Below are positions 33,535 through 44,882 of a stretch of 64,000 nt of DNA, one piece after another. Origin of the DNA: Saccharum officinarum. Lineage: Eukaryota; Streptophyta; Magnoliopsida; Poales; Poaceae. The stretch lies in contig CM036191.1 in the NCBI GenBank assembly GCA_020631735.1, forward strand, positions 38,485,335 through 38,549,334, written 5' to 3'. The notes under the pieces are model-generated. The model was given only the letters and a program-made list of their open reading frames with translations, was not told the origin of the DNA and made no database searches. Every line of letters begins with the position of its first letter. Position 1 is the stretch's first letter. The position numbers and the translations under genes are program-made.

Positions 33535-34247
33535 ATTGAAAGGATCAAGATGCCCAAGAGGGGGGTGAATTGGGCTTTTCTAAAAATTAAATGCAAGAAT
33601 TAAATCCTTCAAGCCGGAATTCACCCCTAGTGTCTACTTGTGTTCCTAGAGAGTCTACCGATACAAAGTTTTGCACCCTAGTTTCCAATCCTAGTCTAGC
33701 ATGGCATATCTAGGAATGTAAATCAAGTAATGAAGGTAAATACGAGAAAGTAAATGCTTGAATGTAAAGGGGCAAGGAACACGGCGATGTTTTGCCCAGG
33801 TATCGGAGAGTCGCCACTCCCCACTAGTCCTCGTTGGAGCACCCGCGCAAGGGTGTAGCTCCCCCTTGATCCGCGCAAGGATCAAGTGCTCTCTACGGGT
33901 TGATTCTTCGACACTCCGTCGCGGCGAATCACCCAAAACCGCTCACAAGATGAGTTGGGTCATCCACAAGCTCCGCCGGATGATCACCGAACTCCCAATC
34001 ACCACCACGCCGTCTAGGTGATGGCGATCACCAAGAGTAACAAGCTAGAACTCTCACTTGACCACTACGAGCCCAAATGAGAAGGTGGATGCACACTTGC
34101 TACTCTCTCTAATTGCTAGTGAGGAGCTCTCAAGCTTTGATTCTCAAATCTCTATCCTCATTAGTGCTCTTGCACTCCCTTGTACTCCAAAGGTGTTTTT
34201 CAACTGATCAAATGAGCAAGAGACCTCTAAAAGAGGTGGTGGGGATG

Positions 34248-34255
34248 TATTTATA
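34248..34255 (-). promoter_or_regulatory. TATA box of Copia 5' LTR
   Basis: TATAAATA in element sense, inside GGGGTG...CATCCCC, about 50 bases downstream of the palindrome array. It is identical in the 3' LTR (22575-22582). Confidence 0.7.
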
Positions 34256-34306
34256 CACCCCACAGACAAATCGAACCGTTATCCGCTGACTCAGCAAAAC
34301 ACAGGC

Positions 34307-34702
34307 TGACCGGACGCGCCGGTCGAACTGACCGGACGCGCCGGTCGCTCGTAACGGTCGAAATCCGAAAAACAGCTGAGTGACCGGACGCGCCGGTCAG
34401 GAGTGACCGGACGCGTCCGATCGTGCAGGGAGCATACTGTACTCTCATCGGACGCGCGACCGCGTCCGATCGCTGATGACCGGACGCGTCCGGTCTTCTC
34501 TGGACCTTACTGGACTGTGACCGGACGCGCCGATCACACCCAGGTCGCGTCCGATCGGGTGTTTCCCTCAAGTGACACGTGTCGACTTCTGACCACCGCG
34601 TCCGGTCCTCGCGAGGACCGCGTCCGGTCGTCAGAGCGAAACCCTAGCTGCGGAACTGTACTGACTGGACGCGTCCGGTCATGCCGAGGACCGCGTCCGA
34701 TC
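34307..34702. repeat. GACCGGACGCGTCCGGTC palindrome array in 5' LTR U3
   Basis: About a dozen full or half palindromes; the exact 18-base palindrome is at 34478-34495. It lies directly upstream of the TATA box in element sense, so it is well placed to bind a dimeric regulator or to be the main methylation target of the LTR. Confidence 0.9.
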
Positions 34703-35142
34703 AAGGGAAAACGACCCGAAACTCTCCGAAACGCGTTATAACTTGAACCAAGTTGCTTCCAACTGAACTTTGAGCTATTCTAGAGCTGCCTAGCGCTAAG
34801 TTTAACAAGTGTGCACCACACCTAAACATAGGACTCGCCTAGGTCAAGCTACCCGCTCATGCCCCCCTTTATAGTACGGCCAAAAGAGAAAAACGAAGAT
34901 CCTACCGGCTATTCCAAATGTATCTCAACTTCGACATCCGGAACTAACCGTCCTTAATCTTGACGTCACTCTTTTGAAAACCGAAACGATTTCCATCAAG
35001 GGGCATGAATACCATGGTGCCCAAAGCAGTTAAAACCTCCATGACCTAACTTACCATAGTTTCTGCAAAACACACGTTAGTCATGGTAATAAAGCGTTGT
35101 CATCAATTGCCGAAACCAAACCTTGGGGCCTAGATGCTTTCA

Positions 35143-35147
35143 GACGG
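35143..35147. repeat. Target-site duplication GACGG, right copy
   Basis: Identical to 21858-21862. Confidence 0.9.
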
Positions 35148-36534
35148 CCGGTCGCTTTGGATGAGCCGATAGAAGTGGGGATTTTTTTTGTTTAAGGAGA
35201 TGGAGCCTGGTCCTATGTAGGTATGGAAGCCATGTCCGTACACGGGTCACACGACGGACGCATGTGTCATAGCATTATCAAAGCGAGCCAGCGGCACGGG
35301 CGCAGATCCGACGACAGGGAGGCCAGATCCGGCGAACGATGGCAGCATCGGCGGTGGGCATGTGGATGCGCTCTGTGGGCCTATCCACGGTTTTTTCTTT
35401 TTTTGTTTTTATTATTTGATTTACTGAGGCGGGCATTTGAACCGCCTCGGTAAAAATTGATTTACCGTGACCTTTGGCCCGAGGCGGTTGTGATGCTCGC
35501 TTCAGTAAATCGATTTCGCTCGCCTCAGAAAAGTTTACAGTAGTAGTAATAGGTATAGTTCTATTCTAAAACATCTAATTTTTTTCTTAAGGAAGTTATA
35601 TACAAAATCATAAAATTTGGAGGCAGGAGAGAAAATTTTCATCTACATAAATACATCCATATTTATTCTCATGGTGCGGCTGCTCCGAGGTGTGCTTGCT
35701 CCCTGTGACTAAGGTGGGAACAACAGTTAAACATTAGGCTTCCTACAAACTAAGTTCTTGACTTGATGCTGGTGCTTGTATTTTTCTGAATTTATTTTAG
35801 GATTTAACAATATTGTTGTGTAATGAATTCATCAATCTTAAGATCGGTCGGCTCAGTCTAAGTCCTTGAGAGGTGCTCCTATGCGTAGGGTGTGAGTGTA
35901 TACATGTATGAGTTCCAAAAAAAAAAAGAGTCTCCCTGAGGTACACTATACGTCCAGTGTAACTCATGCCTCAAATCCTCATCAACCTTCGACGCATGAA
36001 ATTTTGCTGAAAAAATAAATAATTGAAAATTAGAAATTATTTGTCTTCTTTTCATACGAAAAATCAAATATTTTGGAGTATGATAGATGTATGCATCAAA
36101 CCTGATTATAAAACTTGAAAATGTGAAAACCATTACTCTATTATATTATTAATTATTCACAGCTGATAGAAACAAAAAAAAGTCGGAGTGTGACAATTTT
36201 TGACAATAGAACATGCTATGACTATATATATTACGCCACCATACGTTTTTGTCGCTTAATGACCATTTTATATTGGTTGTTACAGATGGACCATGCTTTG
36301 TAGTACGGATGATGTGGAAGCATTTCTTTTTCTTTTTCGATGTTTTTGGATTGGCTGTTTATGACGGGTTGACGTCAACAGGGTTTCATTATAAACCTAC
36401 ATCATCTCTTGTAAAACATCTTAAATAGGTCCATGGTGATTTTGAAAATGTCATAGAAAGGTAGATCTCCTGTAACGTAGAGCAAGATAGAGTGGAATAG
36501 TCAGAGAGGGTATGGCAAATATTTATTGTCTATA

Positions 36535-36764
36535 GAGTGAAATGAACCGGCTGTCTCTGAAATTTCACCATATTCCTTATCTGTGTCGTCCGTAGACTCT
36601 CAAAGGATCATCTAGGTCGTCTTTGAACTTTTTCATGGGGTTCATTCAAAGTGTAAATTTCGAATGATCCACTTGAAAAGTTAAAGATCTCAGACAACCA
36701 ATCAGCTGAGAGTTCATAGACTAGATGAGAATACAGAAAAAGTTTAAAACCATGTATTTCACTC
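36535..36764. mobile_element. Possible MITE with GAGTGAAAT ends
   Basis: GAGTGAAATGAACCGG at the left and GAGTGAAATACATGG (reverse complement of the right end) enclose 230 non-coding bases. The ends resemble the 'TGAAATGCACC'-type small elements common in grasses. No clear target duplication was seen. Confidence 0.45.
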
Positions 36765-36980
36765 TCGTCCCTATATGTTGCAAAGAAGGGAAGTAGGCAG
36801 GCCCCCCGCTGACGTCCCTGAGACCTCCATATGAAGTCCGACGACGCTTAAAGGCATCTGAGCTGAGAGTGCACAAGACTTACAGAGAGTGAACCGGAGG
36901 GGAGGTCCCATAGGGACAAGGAGGGCCCACGGGGAGGTCCGGTGGAGTCCCTGGGACCTCCATCTGAAGTGCCGTGGACT

Positions 36981-37080
36981 TAACAGTAATGCAGTCGGCT
37001 TGGCGATGAGAGGAAGTAATAAAATATATAGAAACACAACATTTAACAGTAATGCAGTCGGCTTGGAGATGAGAGGAAGT
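36981..37080 (+). repeat. Two-copy direct repeat, about 37 bases, period about 63
   Basis: TAACAGTAATGCAGTCGGCT followed by TGG(C/A)GATGAGAGGAAGT occurs at 36981-37017 and again at 37044-37080, separated by AT-rich bases. This is a local duplication with one mismatch. Confidence 0.8.
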
Positions 37081-38459
37081 TTACAGGGAATGCACGGAAC
37101 CTCCCACGGACTCCCAACGCAGACAATGTGGACCAAACCGACTTTCTTGCATCTTGCTTTCCATCCCGCCTACTAGCCTACCAATGGCTGTGGACACTTC
37201 AGAATGTCACTTGTGTTTTTTTAGAATTACACAGTAACACTTATAACGCACGCACACTCACCCGTCACACGCAAATCATACCCCTGTAAGCATCTATGAA
37301 GACTAAGCCTGTAAATCTTCGAGATTGATGAAGTCACTACAAGCACCTCGCTGTCAACGAGAACGTCACTTACCACTTAATGTACAACACCGATAAATCC
37401 TGAAATTTGTGACGGGTGAAGATTAAATCATCTGTCCTACATCTGATTTTTTTATTTTCGTTTCATTCTCTTTATATTCTTCATAAATAGCATGCATGAA
37501 AGTAAATAAAACTAGGATTCGGACGGAAATCTTCTGTCCACACCCTAATTTTTAGTGTCATCTTATATTGGATTATTTACACCCAAATTGAATTAGAGTT
37601 ATAGTGATTATTTTGGTGTTATTTCTAGCACTTCTCCTATGTGATTTAGGGGCTTGAATTTTAAGATGGTTTCAGGCAACACACTTGTACCATCAACTAG
37701 TTCTATGATTTGTTATTTATTTTTGTGTTATAACATATCAAACTTTTGTCCTTGTCTAACTATAAAAATAAGTGTAAATTGTTAATTGTCTTTGTGGCAA
37801 CACAAATCAGATTTTGTCGGGTTTGTGGTTTTGTCTAACCGGTTTTTATTTTCGAAAACGAAAACTATAGATTGTGCCTAAAGAAATTGCAACGAAATAA
37901 AGCGGCAATTTTAATATAAAATATATACAATAACCATCCCATGAAAGAAATTAAAACTCAGACACCTAAATTTTAGCAAGTCCCTATTTCTAATAGAATT
38001 GGTCTAGCTAAAAATTCAAATGTGCGTAAGGTTGGAAACCAAATTTTCATGAATAAAAATGTTATAGAACATATATATGGCACATTAATAAAATTGTAGT
38101 ACAAACCTTGTGGGTGGGAATGCAACTTTTGTCATAGAAAAATAGTATGGTTAACTAGTATGTTTAACAGCTTGGAAATGGAACTTGCGAGCTAAATCGG
38201 GCAAGACTTTGAAGATTTTTCAAGTCCAATAACAGTCGACAACACCAAGTTCATGAATTTATTCTGTGAAATTGAATTAAGTAGTGATATCATGTTTTGG
38301 CTTCTCTAGATAGCCCTATGTGCCCTCTTTGGTGTAGTGGAGGTGGTTTGGTTTCAAGTTTCATCATGTAGTTTTTACGAACGCTTTAAAATTTGTGCAT
38401 CAAAGCCCTCTAACTCAATCTTGCATGATAGTGTTCATCTGATTGAATGAGTGAGCGAT

Positions 38460-39425
38460 TCTAGTGTGATTGCATCGTGAGGTTGCATCGAGTGACACTA
38501 GGTGATGGTGTTACAAGCCGGTGGTGCTTGTTACTCTTGGAGGTTGCCACCTCCTAGACGGCTTGGTGGCTTGCGACTCTGTTGAAACACGCGAGAAGAT
38601 TGTGCGTTGCTCCGGAGGAGGATTTGTAAGAGGGATTGTGCTCACACCACGGGGATCGCGAAGAGCAACTCTAGTTGAGCGTGTCGTTGGGCTACCCTCA
38701 CTTTTGGGGTAGGTTCTTGCGGTGCCCGACATGCGGGCTTAGCGGATGATACCAATTAGCTGCCGAACCACCAAGTGAGCGGTCGACACAACGGGAACGT
38801 AACGTAGCTTGGTGGCAACCAAGTAAACCTTGGGAGAAAAATCACTGTGTCAACATTGTCTTCATCATCTTCTCGGTGGTTTGCATTCCGTGCAATACAA
38901 GCTTGTATTTACATTTCATACATTGTGCTCGTGGAGTTGCTCTAGTTACTAGTTGTGCTTGTATAGCTTGCTAATTACCTTCTTGCTTGTGTAGCATAGA
39001 AGTAGCTCACTTGCATGGTTAATTTGGTTTGAGTAACCTTGTTAGTCACATTGCTTAGTTTGTATAGCTAAGTAATTTACGCTCTCTAATTTGGCTTGTG
39101 TAGCCCTGTTATTGAGCATTGTTAGTGAGCTTAGGAGCTTTGTGCTTTTGCTTACTGGATTGTGTAGGAGCTCCCCGGTTTGCTTGAAGTACTAGTGTAT
39201 AGCCTTGTGTGAACTTGCTCTAGAATTGATTAGGTGAGCTCTAGCTAGCCCTGGACCTTTGTTGCCTAAATAAGATCTTTGTAAGGTGCCTGTGAACTTA
39301 TATATAAAGGGGTGTAATCTTGGTCAGACTGATAGTTTAATTCCGCATTTGTTTCGGTTAGCCGACGCGATTAAGTTTTAGAAATGACTATTCACCCTCC
39401 TTTAGTCTGCCATCTCGACCTTACA
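38460..39425 (+). repeat. LTR fragment, family C, plus orientation
   Basis: The reverse complement of this stretch aligns along its whole length with 42606-43560 (for example AAGCCGGTGGTG, GGTTGCCACCTCC, GCAATGTGACTAACAAG in reverse, and the terminal CGACCTTACA). It ends at 39425 with the LTR terminus. The U3 part with TATA box and palindromes seen in the other copy is missing, so this is a truncated LTR. ORFs within it are not genes. Confidence 0.75.
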
Positions 39426-40194
39426 TTTATGGCTAAACTAATAGGGTGCATATTTAATTCTTACTAAGTGCTGCATTTTATTTTTAACTTTTCCTTTTTT
39501 ATCCCAATAAATTAAGTAACAATATTTGTACTTTACACCCTCTATCCTAAAGTAGAATACAAGGTATAAGGTTTTTCCCTCTAATTCTGAAATACAAGGC
39601 GCCACACCTTAGCTCTTGTCCGTGGTGCCACAGAGTGAAAACACAGTTAAGGAATAAGCGAGGTGATAATATTTTAGATGATTGTATAGTCACATTTATT
39701 GAGCAGGATAATTTTTCCAAGTGGATGAAGATTATATAATGGAGACATTCATGTCACTCAACAAAAGGGGTGGGTAAATGAGTCAGACCAGTACTATTGT
39801 AAGTCTCTTTTGTGGGTAAACGAGTCAGACCACTACAGTGCAGTGCAATGCAGCTCATCACGTTGAAATCCTTCACGCCAACCTTCGAACCGTGCTTATA
39901 TGTGCGCGCGTGTCTGCTCCGGCTTGAACGAGTTGCGGTACTACAGCAGTTACGTACGCAGATCCATTTCGTATATTGGCGGGGCTCTGAAGCCTTGCTT
40001 GAAGGGTATGTAGGAGTACAAATTAAAACACACTCCTTGAACAGAACATATATACTTCGATCGTTCCATTTCGTATATACATTAATTATTATATTCATCC
40101 GGGCTGTGACCGTTTTATGTATTACTCTTGCAGGAGCTAATTAATAGATCATCATCAGTGTGTGGGAAGAGTGCGTGGCGAAAATATATATCAA
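39426..40194. other. Upstream region of the MCA-like gene
   Basis: AT-rich spacer with a mariner/Stowaway-like phrase (CCCTCTATCCTAAAGTAGAA) near 39538. Several TATATA words between 40048 and 40080 could serve as a core promoter for the gene at 40195, but none is convincing alone. The opposing ORFs at 39754-40144 overlap and show no domain. Confidence 0.35.
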
Positions 40195-40863
40195 ATGGTG
40201 GTGGCGCTATGGGACATCGTCGCGAAGGCGGCCAACCTGGCTCAGCTCCTGGGACTGGACGCCGTCACGCTCATCACCATAGCCATGAGCTTCCTGCTGT
40301 TTCACCAAGCTAGGAAGGAATGCAGGAAGCTCGAGGGGCGCGTGCGGATGCTCCGGGCGCTCCTGAGCTCGGTTGGCGGCCGCTGGATCACGCAGCGGCA
40401 GCAGCAGCAGGACGAGACCCTCAGGGACGCGAACAGCCTCGTGGAGTCCGCTGTATGCGCGCGTCCGGGGCGGCAGGGGCATGGCCACGCGGTTCCGTGA
40501 TCTGCGAAGCCGCGTCGACTCCTATTGTCACCTCATCCTCGCCGTCAACGCCTTCCTCCTCGTCGTGCAGCCGCCGAACCATCCTTCTCCATCGCTTGCC
40601 ATCAGGTCCGTATACGTGTGCGTGTCATCAGAGACGATGTTCGCTCCGTCGTCAGCTAGATGCCTACATGGTCACAATTACTGCGTACTTGATTGATGTA
40701 TTAGCTAGCAAATAACTCGACCTAAACTGAATGCTTGCATGCATGGCGGCAATGCAGGACTGAAGGGAACGACGACGATGTAGGCGTGCCACCTTCCGCC
40801 GGCCGGGGACTCTGTAGTACATGCAGCAGCAGCAGAGCCGTCGTCGTCTACGACTGCTCCTGA
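40195..40863 (+). CDS. Small spliced gene like the N-terminal domain of plant MCA1/CNR13 proteins (frameshifted)
   Basis: The start MVVALWDIVAKAANLAQLLG with LDAVTLI matches the N-terminal pattern of plant MID1-complementing/cell-number-regulator-13 proteins (SWE-LGE-A-VAQL-GLDAVRLI), followed by ARKECRKLEGRVRMLRALL and a Gln-rich turn, then LRDANSLVES. One base seems missing near 40452; the next frame continues LYARVRGGRGMATRFRDLRS RVDSYCHLILAVNAFLL. A GT-AG intron (40606-40757) joins ATCAG to GACTGAAGG and keeps the frame to TGA at 40861-40863. The known proteins continue into a kinase-like and PLAC8 region that is absent, so this is a short paralogue or a degraded fragment. The family assignment rests on pattern memory. 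Confidence 0.5.
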
Positions 40864-41798
40864 TGACACTTACGTCATCGATATTACTCCGATCCAGCCC
40901 GCGCGCCAGGAATGACTAGACAGCGAGCCATACATGCACCAGAAAACTACTCGGCGTCGGCGGCAGCCCGGAGCCGCGGCAGGCAGGCATCAGCGCTACC
41001 CATAACTGAGGAGGGTCTTGAGGCTACTTTTTTTTAAGTCTAGACTAGGAATCGATCGGTCAGCCGATTCAGGGTACCAATGCAAATGGGCCTCTAAATT
41101 GTAATAATAGCGGACTAGCAGTATTTTTCTTCTTTTAGTTTTCTATTTTTCTTCCTTCTCTAATCCTTGTGAATAGTTTATTATATATATTTTTTGCATA
41201 ATTTCATAGGCCCCACTCACATCGGTGTGATTGGAATATTTCTTTGCAACATGCTAAGTATGTAGCTCGTGGAGCCTATCCAAGTCAACAAAGACTAGCT
41301 ATAACATACAATGAGAGTGTCTACTATAACAAATAAACACCAAATAGAGACAACTTTATCACCACAATATAGAGCGTGTTTTGGAAAGAAAAAAAGAAGA
41401 AGAGGAAACCGGATTCATGTTTTTTTCTGAGCTAAAACAAATTTTCCATAAATTTTCTAAGATTAAATTAGATTTTAGAGTTTTAAAATGTATATTTTTC
41501 AAAAATAATATTTTTATATTTAAAAAACATTTTCATATTTTTTATAGAGTTTATTTAATTCCTATATAAACTATAATGTAGTTCAATTTTATCTCTCTTG
41601 TGACTAATTTGGCGACATGTATCGATACGGTGTGTCACATTAGCCAAAACCATTCAGCGAGGTAAAGTAGATGGTTTCTAAAGTTAAGAGAGTTTAAAAA
41701 TCTACTTTTTGACGAGAAAGGTAAATCAGACTTGCGATGGTCGAGGGAGGTCAGAGGTGGACTTTTGTCCTAAAAATTACAGCAAGATAATTTGACGT
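40864..41798. other. Non-coding spacer, AT-rich
   Basis: GC-rich to about 40990, then AT-rich with homopolymer runs near 41029 and 41385-41560. No gene recognised. The ORF at 41381-41569 is low-complexity. Confidence 0.4.
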
Positions 41799-42045
41799 GG
41801 GGCTCCTCCTTAGGCCCAGCCCAAATAGATTAACACTCCAGCCCAAGCGGTTCATCAGTCGGGCAGCAGTGGGCCGATCCATCCAGATCCCGTTGTTCCA
41901 CTCCAGCTCCTCTATTTATACAGACGCAACGCCGCCGCCGTCAGCTGCTTACAAGTAACTGAGCGGTAGTAGTTGAGCTTTTGTCCCGTGGTCGTGTCCC
42001 GCCGATCCAGATCCCGGATCCAGCGCCGTGGACATGCATGTCCCG
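41799..42045 (+). promoter_or_regulatory. Housekeeping-type promoter and 5' leader, copy 1
   Basis: This aligns with 62797-63110. It has several GGCCCA/AGCCCA/TGGGCC words (site II-type, TCP-binding in plants), TATTTATA at 41913-41920 and a leader with GTTGAGCTTTTGTC and GATCCAGATCC, leading to ATGCATGTCCCGCCGC at 42034. Site II clusters close to a TATA box are typical of genes for growth and translation functions. Confidence 0.5.
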
Positions 42046-42273
42046 CCGCCCGCTGGAGGGTGCTGGAGTGCTCAACCGCTCAGCCTAAAGGGAAAGGTGA
42101 AAGTTAGCATTAGTGTGGGACCAATTTTACATTTAAAAGAGGCCACAGGTGCGGGCAACGGAAGTTGGAGGCTGAAGAGAGAGCGTGTGTTGTACGCCAC
42201 AAGTTACACTGATAAATATTTTATTCCCTTGCGATGCATCGTAAGCTTATGGCCAAACTTTATTGTGGTCTAG
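42034..42273 (+). pseudogene. Short ORF after promoter copy 1
   Basis: 79 codons starting MHVPPPAGGCWSAQPLSLKG. The first five residues are shared with the ORF at 63097; after that the two copies diverge completely. I do not recognise a protein family. It is probably the residue of a first exon cut short by rearrangement. Confidence 0.3.
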
Positions 42274-42275
42274 CT

Positions 42276-42605
42276 TAAGGTCAGCTTCACAATGGCCAGT
42301 GGCAGACCCAGGATTTTAGAGTAGGGTATGCCCATGATAAGAAAAATACCACTGCCTACAAGGAACCAAATGTGCATCTATGAATTTTGTAATCGACAAT
42401 TACATTTGACAGAACATAGCAAAGGCCAAAGGGGTTTCAATTTTTATTACCTCTGAATGAGGAAATTAAATCAAGGTCGCACAATCACACTTCGGAGCTC
42501 TGGAGGCTAGATGGAAGTGGCCGAACGCTAGGGCCGCAGCGCGGGGTCGTCGGTCGCGGCGCCTGGGCTCGAGGCCACAACACCCCTGGGCGAGCTGCCT
42601 GGGAG
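42276..42605. other. Spacer with hAT-like terminus
   Basis: CCAGTGGCAGACCCAGGATTTTAGAGTAGGG at 42296-42326 resembles the CAGTGGCGGA-type ends of small hAT-like elements in plants. A similar CCAGTGGCGGAGGGTGAACTAAAACATAGG lies at 62630. Nothing coding. Confidence 0.35.
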
Positions 42606-44840
42606 TGTAGGGTCGAGATGGCGCACTAGATGGGGATGAATAGTCTTTTCTAAAAAATAATCGCACCGGCTAACCAAAACAAATGCGGAATTATAACTAT
42701 CGGTCTAGCTAAGACTATACACCCCTCTACCTAAATTCTCAAGCATCTTATAAAGATCCTAAATAGGCAACAAAAGTGCTGGATTAGTTAGTGCTCATCT
42801 AACTAATTCTAGCTTGCAAGGTCACACAAACCTATGCAACTAGTACTTCAAGGAAACCGAGGAGCACCTACACAATCTAGTGATACAAAGCACATAAAGC
42901 CTAAGCTCACTAGCAATGCTCAACAACAAGGCTACACAAGCCAAATTAGAGAGCTTAAATTACTTAGCTACACAAACTAAGCAATGTGACTAACAAGATT
43001 ACTCAAACTAAATTAGTCACGCAAGGAAGCTACTCCTATGTTACACAAGCAAGAAGGTAAGCTACACAAGCTAACTAATCACAAGAGCAACTACATAAGC
43101 ACAATATATATATGAAAGTAAATACAAGTTTGAGTTGGGGACATGCAAACCAACGAGGTGAATAAGGTTCACACGATGATTTTTATCCCGAGGTTCACTT
43201 GGTTGTCACCAAGTTAGTCCCGGTTGAGACAAGCTCCAAGATTGCCACCGGTCTTCTGGCTAGTGGTGACCCACAAGTCACACTCTCCCATGTGGAGTGC
43301 TTACCATAAGCTCTAGCACTTGACCCAGACAGACCACTTGTCTCCCTTCGCGTCCCGCTCTACTAGAGTTGCTCTTTGTCGTGACTCCCGCGGGGTGAGC
43401 ACAATACCCCTCACAATCTCTTCTCCAAAGCACCGCATAATCTTCTTTGCGTGCTTCAACAAAGATCACCACCAAGCCATCTAGGAGATGGCAACCTCCA
43501 AAAGTAACAAACATCACCGGCTTGTAACTCGATCACCTAATGCCAACACTTGCAATCTCTCATGCACCGCACTAGAATCGTCCTCTCACTTAACGGATAT
43601 GATTTGCACTAATCACAAGTGAGTTGGAGGCTCCCAAGCACTCTCACATAAGGACACTAAGTCCCCAAGGTGCTCAACTCCTCAAATGGCCGGCCACCAC
43701 CTCTATTTATAGAGGGAGGCCTCAAACTAGCCGTTTGGACGCGTGCTGAAAAGTGAACTACGGACAGTCCTCCCTTACGCTGAAACTAGTCGTTAGGTGC
43801 AATAATGGTCACCCCAGACAGTCCGCCCCATAGGGCCCGGACAGTCCGCCGTTCACCTGAAACTAGCCGTTAGAGTTCAAATCGTTACCACGGACAGTCC
43901 AGGAATTATAGGCGGACAGTCCACCGTTCAAACTCGATGACAAGTCCAGAACCTGTCCAGCAACCTATGTTCCTCAAAAATTAGCCGGCGGACAGTCCAC
44001 CCTTATAGGGCCAGACAGTTCGCCGTTGATTTCCAACAGCCTAGACAGAGTTCCCAGCAACTCTGCTAGCCACCGATTTTAGCCGGCGGATAGTCCACCA
44101 CCTAGGCATGGACAGTATGCCGTTCACCTGTCAGCCCATGAACAGTGCGAGTGTCGCGTCCGATCCCTCCCAAACGTCAGCGTCCGAGGACCGCGGATAG
44201 TCTGCCACCAAAGGGCAGATAGTCTGCTATTGTCCAGAAAGCAACCCAAGCTCTCTGCGACCTCCTCCTTACTTCCAACTTCTTTTTCTTTGCAAATGTG
44301 CTAACACCACCAAGAGATACACCACCTTGTGCACGTGTGTTAGCTTTTCACAAATATTTTTCCAAAGGATTAGCACTCTTTTCACCATGCCACTCGATCC
44401 TAGCAACGATGCGAAGTTAGATAACTCGAGTGGCACTAGATGACCGATATGCAAACAAGTTTGTCCCTCTTGATAGTACGGTCATCTATCATAAACCCGG
44501 TCATAAACTTCTCTACACACCTATGACCAGTAAAATGAAATGCCCTATAGGCTACACCTTTGCCTTGCGCATTCCATTCCATCTCCTCCAATGTCGATGC
44601 AACACATGCACCAACACGATCAACAATGATATGATCCACTTCATATCATCATATGACCTTATTAGTTCATCGATCTTGACCTCACTTGCTCTTCACCATT
44701 GCATCGGTCCATCGGCGCCAAGTCTTTGCTCAAGCATCCTGCCACGCGGTCCAGCGCTTCAAAGCCTCTGACTTGCCCTTCACTCTTGCAACCGGTCCAT
44801 CAAGCCAAGCCTCATCTTGATCTTCTCCACCTTATTCACA
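42606..44840 (-). repeat. LTR of family C (SIRE-like Copia), minus orientation, probably solo or truncated
   Basis: It starts TGTAGGGTCGAGATGG and has the same layout as the Copia LTR at 33537: a GGGGATGAATAGTC word near the start, TATA box in minus sense (43704-43711), then a palindromic array (43745-44230) upstream of it, and a long U3 with CTATAGGCTACACCTTTGCC words I associate with SIRE-type LTRs of panicoid grasses. The inner 955 bases are repeated in inverted form at 38460-39425. The right boundary is uncertain by a few tens of bases. ORFs inside (43278-43517, 44269-44899) are not genes. Confidence 0.7.
43745..44230. repeat. GGCGGACAGTCCGCC-type palindromic array in family C LTR
   Basis: Repeated CGGACAGTCC, GGACAGTCCGCC and GGCGGACAGTCCACC words (for example near 43850, 43892, 43914, 43990) directly upstream of TATAAATA in minus sense. 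The sequence differs from the GACCGGACGCG array but has the same position and palindromic character. Confidence 0.75.
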
Positions 44841-44882
44841 TAACTGTGCGCTGCCCAAGTAGAAGACCAAAGTTTGTTTTTC

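Larger units (their letters stand above)
21863..35142 (-). mobile_element. Complete Copia (Ty1) element of SIRE/Maximus type with accessory ORF
   Basis: The element is 13.3 kb in minus sense: 5' LTR (33537-35142), primer site, gag with two zinc knuckles, protease, integrase, reverse transcriptase, RNase H, then about 4 kb containing a large extra ORF, polypurine tract and 3' LTR (21863-23469). Integrase before reverse transcriptase defines Copia; the size, the gag type and an extra ORF after pol fit SIRE/Maximus. The LTRs differ in length by one base and only slightly in sequence, so insertion is recent. The target duplication is GACGG. Confidence 0.95.
33537..35142 (-). repeat. 5' LTR of Copia element
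   Basis: 1606 bases, the partner of 21863-23469. In element sense: U3 with palindrome array (34307-34702), TATA box (34248-34255), then the transcribed part down to the primer site. It begins and ends with the same TGAAAGGATC and TGCTTTCA as its partner. Confidence 0.95.
35148..38459. other. Low-copy-looking intergenic stretch, no gene found
   Basis: I find no credible coding sequence. Near 35425-35535 there are words GAGGCGG and CCGCCTCGGTAAA in both orientations, reminiscent of the sub-terminal repeats of CACTA elements. Around 37230-37420 a segment (CCTCGCTGTCAACGAGAACG) resembles a dispersed cereal repeat. The rest is AT-rich. The ORFs at 35879-36133 and 36771-37176 have no recognisable features. 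Confidence 0.4.

Noticed and set aside
39754..40144. Two opposing ORFs upstream of the MCA-like gene
   Set aside because: They overlap head-on, have no recognisable motif and sit in AT-rich promoter-like sequence.
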